Shown: positions 59,480-64,000 of the stretch, in pieces
Layout of the letters: every line of letters begins with the position of its first letter
Position numbering within the stretch: the stretch's first letter is position 1
Origin: Sipunculus nudus
Lineage: Eukaryota > Annelida > Sipuncula > Golfingiida > Sipunculidae
NCBI GenBank assembly: GCA_026874595.1
Contig: CM049309.1
Location: 242,501 to 306,500 of the forward strand
Direction of reading: 5' to 3'
Length of the DNA: 64,000 bases
The notes under the pieces: model-generated
What the model saw: only the letters and a program-made list of their open reading frames with translations
Database searches by the model: none
Told to the model about the DNA's origin: nothing
Translations under genes and position numbers: made by a program

Positions 59480-60080
59480 CATACGCTCCCGAGGCAGCGG
59501 AAATCTTGCGCTTCTAAAGAAGCAACTGATTTTCACGCTGCCAGCTTTGACCGTTTATGATATATTTGGACACCAGATGGCGGTTTGTTGTCCACTGAAA
59601 TAAACGTACGTACAAGCAGCTTGATGCGACAAGCAGCCAATCAGATGCCAATAAACAACCACTCGACAGGCATTCTGGCTCCGCCCATTGCCGCGCTTCA
59701 AGCGCCGTTTGATGAGTTTCCGGTCGAATTTAAATTGCTCCCTCTGCATTCTCGCATCATCGACCGATTCGATTATGACATTATGACTGTGTTAGCGTAG
59801 CCATGTATCTGTTGTCTGCAGAACTGAAACCAGCCAGCGAGGTGGGCACGCAGCCTTTGTTGTTACTTTTCGTTTGAATTACAGCTCACCGGCCGAGCAT
59901 CCTATGTGCCCAAGGCCCTAAGCAAACCACGTCAGGGGCCATTCTCTCTGAGCCTGTGGCCTGTTTAGACGGTTACGCTGGGGATGAGCTGTCACACAAA
60001 AAGAAATGAATATGATTGGCTCCGTGTATTCCTCGCTTGGCTTTGTCTTCCAGCACACAGTTTCATCTGATTGGACAAAA
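59480..60080. promoter_or_regulatory. CpG- and CCAAT-rich block, candidate regulatory region
   Basis: It stands out by CpG density against the AT-rich intron. It holds a CCAAT box (GCCAATCAG at about 59636), a GC box (CTCCGCCC at about 59681), reverse CCAAT boxes (GATTGG at about 60014 and 60072) and a CTCF-like motif (ACACCAGATGGCG, 59570-59582, 12 of 13 to the consensus). It could be an internal promoter or an enhancer. No adjoining exon of another gene was recognised. Confidence 0.35.
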
Positions 60081-61969
60081 ATACAGTGCTCCCCTCTGGT
60101 GTTGCAAAGCAGGATACAAGGTCATAACAAACAGCGCCTTACGATATAGGAAGTAGCCCTATAGGTAAAGCGCTGTGTAAAGAGCGTAAGGGCTTCATGG
60201 ATATGTGAAGAACAGCCGTATGAAAGTTCAGTTCATTGACAACTATAAATTCTAAATCAATATTTTGTGGAATATAATTATATATGAAACTTAAATAATT
60301 CATGAACTGTACTTTGACATCTTCACTCTGTGATAATTTATCCATTTGGAGATTAATTAATACCAAACTCTGCCAGAACCCAGTCTTTGTGTCTAAGTTA
60401 GGGGATTTCCTGATTGGCCAAGAGCTGTTTTCCATGGCTTCCAGGATAAGTACAGACCCCTTAAAACTGAAAGAAAGATCAGCCCACTTGCTATGATTGA
60501 CCTTTGTCCTTACAGTAAAACCACCACATTACTTGAATGTTCAGCTGATGATCTAATGATTTTATCTTAATCTTTTATCAAATCTTTTTATAAAACTATA
60601 TAATAAATAAACCTAGAAGTGTTGATCTAAAATGAAAAATCTTTAGGAACAGGACTTGAGAACTTGCCACATCAGAGGACGCATGCTTCATAGATAACAG
60701 CATGCTTGGCAGGTCAAAGGGTGCTTCGCTGAATACAGTGTGCTTTGCGGAAAGACAATTGTGGGACCCATGCCGGGTTTGTATTTGATGCAGTATCTGT
60801 CTCTGAATACAGGCTTATTACATAGGCTAGGTTTGTATCAGCTCATGTAAATAACAAATGCAGATCAAAGACTCTTGTCAAAGGGTCGAGTGCAGAAACA
60901 CACCCAGCTCCAAGCACACTGACTGATGCCTATATAAATTTAGCAACAAAAACTTCATTTGCACACACTCTCACACATGCACCAGAATCATACCACAGCA
61001 GCTTGCTCGTTTGACCAGATTGACTTTTGGGCAGCAAACTGCTGCCATTAAAATAATCTTTTAATATAACAAAAACATATGAAAATGAAAAGATACAAAA
61101 ATGGGCCCCCTTTTTTAAAAATTTGTATGTAATTCCTTCCTGAGATTGTGGGGGCTAAAGATGCCATACAATTGAGTACCACATTATGAATTACAGAAAC
61201 ACTAATTCTTTATACATGTATACAGTGTCTCTTGTTACATTATTTCAAGGTTCAAAACAGTCCAATTATTCACATAGTATAATGTTTGTACCCTGAAAAA
61301 TAAAGACTTCATACTTGATCAGTGATAATCCGCAAAACACCTTAAATAGGTAGCAATAAGAAACTAAACCATCTCAGTTTTAATCTACTGTCCAAATTGA
61401 TATAAACACAAAATTGATAATTTGCTGTTTGTTATACAATCATGTAGTTATATCAATTAATATTAGCATGTCACAAGAAAATTCAACATGGATCATAAAC
61501 ATAGGTAGGTGAAACTTGGGATGGCAGAGGGTTGACACAAATATTGATGTTAATACCAAGATTGCTGAAGAAAATCTGGTGTAGGGGAACATGTGTACAC
61601 AATTTGAATTGACCAGTCACACGAGAATCTCTTGCCTACGTGAACCGGTCAGAGGTCACAAGGAACTTCTGTTTTTCTCTATTATTGCTCAGTACATACA
61701 CGCAAAACTTGACCAGTGGTTTTGAGTGCCCACCGCAGCCTGCACCTACAGCATGCACCAAATAATAAAACTATAATTTTTTAACTTTAACCAGTTTTTC
61801 ATGGACTACACCTACAGCAGATATTCTCTTACATGTGAAATGAATTTTGTCAAAGAACTAACTGGAGCTATAGACCATATACCGCCATGGTCTACACCTA
61901 TAGCAGCAGGCTTTAGTGGTGTGCATGTCTGTACTGTGGGATAATAAAGAAAAAAGGAAGCTATTTATA
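60081..61969 (+). other. Intron 10 stretch, nothing firm recognised
   Basis: Mixed intron sequence. Opposite-strand open frames at 60139-60496 overlap and have no recognisable family. From about 61080 on the sequence is AT-rich; no exon of CPLANE1 recognised. Confidence 0.5.
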
Positions 61970-62335
61970 CATATTGGATAGCTTAGTCATACACAAGACT
62001 GGTAGCGCCACCTAAATTAATCTTTGCACAAAGAATGTCCGTGCTTATTTCTAAAGAGCGGTTTGATATATCAGCCTGAAATTGGGCATATCTATACATC
62101 TCGGATAGCTTTGTTGTATACAAGACTGATGGCTACAATCATTTTTGTGTTGTGTGCATCCATGCCAGTATTTCAGCAGTAATGCTTGTGTAATTGGTTC
62201 TTGTTCAAAATATTTAGTATTTGCATTGTTCATGTACATATTACACATGTACTTGAAAAGTAATGGTCAAGAATTGAAGCATTATACCTGGTTTATATGC
62301 CATTGCACAGGTTTGCATTAGGCCTGAAGGCCTTG
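61970..62335 (+). mobile_element. Family E copy, 5'-truncated
   Basis: Two or three core units (GGTAGCGCCACCTAAATTAA; CAGCCTGAAATTGGGCATAT), then the tail with AGGCC, TGAA, GGCCT hairpin and CTTG ending at 62335 before TTTT. Confidence 0.65.
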
Positions 62336-62610
62336 TTTTCAAGAAAGACTACTTTCCATACTCATTCAAATGATAATATTTCAGGATGGTTATTTTAGGC
62401 TATTCACTCACAATTTCAGGACTTTCATTCTCAGGTTTTCACAGTAGTGGTAATACTAACTGGAATTATACAATATTGGGATACCATACCTGAACCTAGT
62501 CTATAGGGATCAAATGGATAGAGTAAAATTGTATGAAGTTATACAGTATGACCTGATTAATACTTTTTAGATACTTTTCTTCCTGACTATTTGATACTTT
62601 TCTAAGCCCC

Positions 62611-63953
62611 GGCAACTTTCTGGCCGGGGCATATAGTTTTACCCATGTCCGTCATTCTGTCCTGCCGTCATTCCGAAATCAAACAGTTGTACGTACTTTT
62701 TAAGCAATGCCTGCAGATATTGGCCTGATTTTTTATGTGTGGGCAGATAATGACCAGTTACAGATCAAGTTCGAGTTTCATCCCAGTTGACCTACTTTTC
62801 ACCGTATGACAGCTTCTGAACATAGAAAATTTCATGAAAAAATAGAAATTTTCCAGACAAATGCACATATATGGACTTTTTTTCGCAATGCCCGCAGATA
62901 TTGGCCTAATTTTTGGTGTGTGGGCAGATTACCACCAGTTACAGATTGAGTTTGTGTTTCGTCCTGGTTGACCTACTTTTGAACATATGACAGCTCCTGA
63001 ACATAGAAAATTTCATGAAAAAATAGAAATTTTCCAGACAAAAGCACATGTACAGACCTTTTTTGCAGTGCTTGCAGATATTGGCCTAATTTTTGGTGTG
63101 AGGGTACATAATGACCACATACAGTTAGAGTTCACTTTTTGTTCTGGTTGACTTACTTTTGACTGTATAACTGCTCCTGAACATAGAAAATTTCATGAAA
63201 AATAAAAATTTTCATGATAAATGCACATGTACGGACTTTTATTCACAATGCCTGCAGATATTAGCATGATTTTTTGTGTGTGGGCAAATTATGACTTGTT
63301 ACAGATCGGGTATGCGTTTCATCCCAGTTGAACTACTTTTGACTGTACAACACTCCTGAACAAGGAAAATTTCAAGAAAAATAGAAATTTTCATGATAAT
63401 TGCACCTGTACAGACTTTTTTTTTGCAAAGTCTGCAGATATTAGCTTGATTTTTGGTGTGTGGCTTGATCATGGACATGACCAGTTACAGATCGAGTTTG
63501 TATTTTGTCCCATATGGTGGCCAAAGAACAGAAAATTTCATGCAAATAGAAATTTTCATGATAAATGCACATGTACAGACTTTTTTTTCGCAGTGCTTGC
63601 AGATATATTGTACCTTGCCAGATCATGACCAGTTACAGTTCGAGTTTGCTTTTTGTTGCAGTAGACTTACTTTTAACCATGTGACAGCTCCTGAACATAG
63701 AAATTTCATAAAAATTGAAATTTTCATGATAAATGAACATGTACAGACTTTTTTTCGCAGTGCCTGTGGATACTGGCCAGATTTTTGGTGTGTGGGTGCA
63801 TAATGACCAGTTACAGATCAAGTTTGCATTTTGTCCTGGTTCATCTACTTTTAACCGTATGACAGCTCCTGAACATAGAAAATTTTACAAACTTTAATAA
63901 ATATTTCTAATTTGCTCCAGGCGGGGACATTCATGTCGTTTTGACATGTCTTG
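62611..63953 (+). mobile_element. Helitron-like element, family A copy 4 (uninterrupted)
   Basis: The head TAAGCCCCGGC pairs with GGCCGGGGCATA across a short loop. Then ATTCTGTCC and seven units of about 165-180 bp (starting near 62708, 62889, 63069, 63249, 63430, 63594 and 63762). The tail has GCTCCAGGCGGGG, an ATGTCG..TGACAT hairpin and CTTG at 63950-63953 before T. At about 1.34 kb it shows the undisturbed family A layout. Confidence 0.75.
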
Positions 63954-64000
63954 TTTCATGTACAATTAACCCTATGGTACTAAATCCAGAGCAGCAGCAG

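Noticed and set aside
59585-59800. 71-codon plus-strand open frame in the CpG-rich block
   Set aside because: No family recognised. Opposite-strand frames are open too, as expected of GC-richer DNA. Kept only as a regulatory candidate.
60139-60496. Overlapping open frames on both strands as a possible gene or LINE fragment
   Set aside because: No recognisable motif, and neither frame has splice or start context that I can support.

Overview
This is animal nuclear DNA: AT-rich, with short exons split by long introns, GT/AG splice sites, degenerate LINEs and very many tandem repeats. The gene content and repeat style (Helitron-like elements with tandem cores, CCGTC-rich heads, a Tx1/L1-type LINE) suggest a marine lophotrochozoan, most likely a mollusc. 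The species cannot be fixed from the window.

The only host gene I can support is a plus-strand homologue of CPLANE1 (C5orf42/JBTS17), the large ciliogenesis protein mutated in Joubert syndrome 17. Ten consecutive internal exons (e1-e10) run from 5822 to 57060. They keep one reading frame of about 930 codons across nine introns, with compatible phases at every junction. The 5' end (about 300 codons in the human protein) and the 3' two thirds lie outside the window. Introns range from 0.4 kb to 18 kb.

Layout. 1-2627: 3' half of a dead Tx1/L1-like LINE. 2640-3950: a 32-bp minisatellite split by a solo LTR. 4009-5788: a Helitron-like element (family F) carrying a dead CR1/L2-like LINE. 5822-9653: exons e1-e4. 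10280-16162: family A element with a family B element inside it. 16651-17494: exons e5-e6. 17495-35477: an 18-kb intron holding a five-level nest of elements and then a 54-bp minisatellite made from the splice acceptor of e7. 35478-35703: e7. 36440-42417: about 88 copies of a 68-bp repeat. 42481-43361: e8-e9. 44092-46898: about 42 copies of a 66-bp repeat. 46899-49217: nested A and C elements. 51141-54606: a short tandem repeat, a foldback element and a MITE. 56893-57060: e10. 57437-59184: inverted family D copy. 59480-60080: CpG- and CCAAT-rich block. 61970-63953: families E and A.

The most interesting observation is that six sequence-unrelated repeat families (named A-F here) share one terminal design: a hairpin at the 5' end next to a T, a short inverted copy of the 5' end just upstream of the 3' end, a second hairpin at the 3' end, then CTAG or CTTG followed by T. 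This fits non-autonomous Helentron-type (HLE2) Helitrons. They insert repeatedly into each other's T-runs, and nested copies define their ends. A second observation is the amplification of a coding exon's splice acceptor into a decoy array just upstream of the true site.
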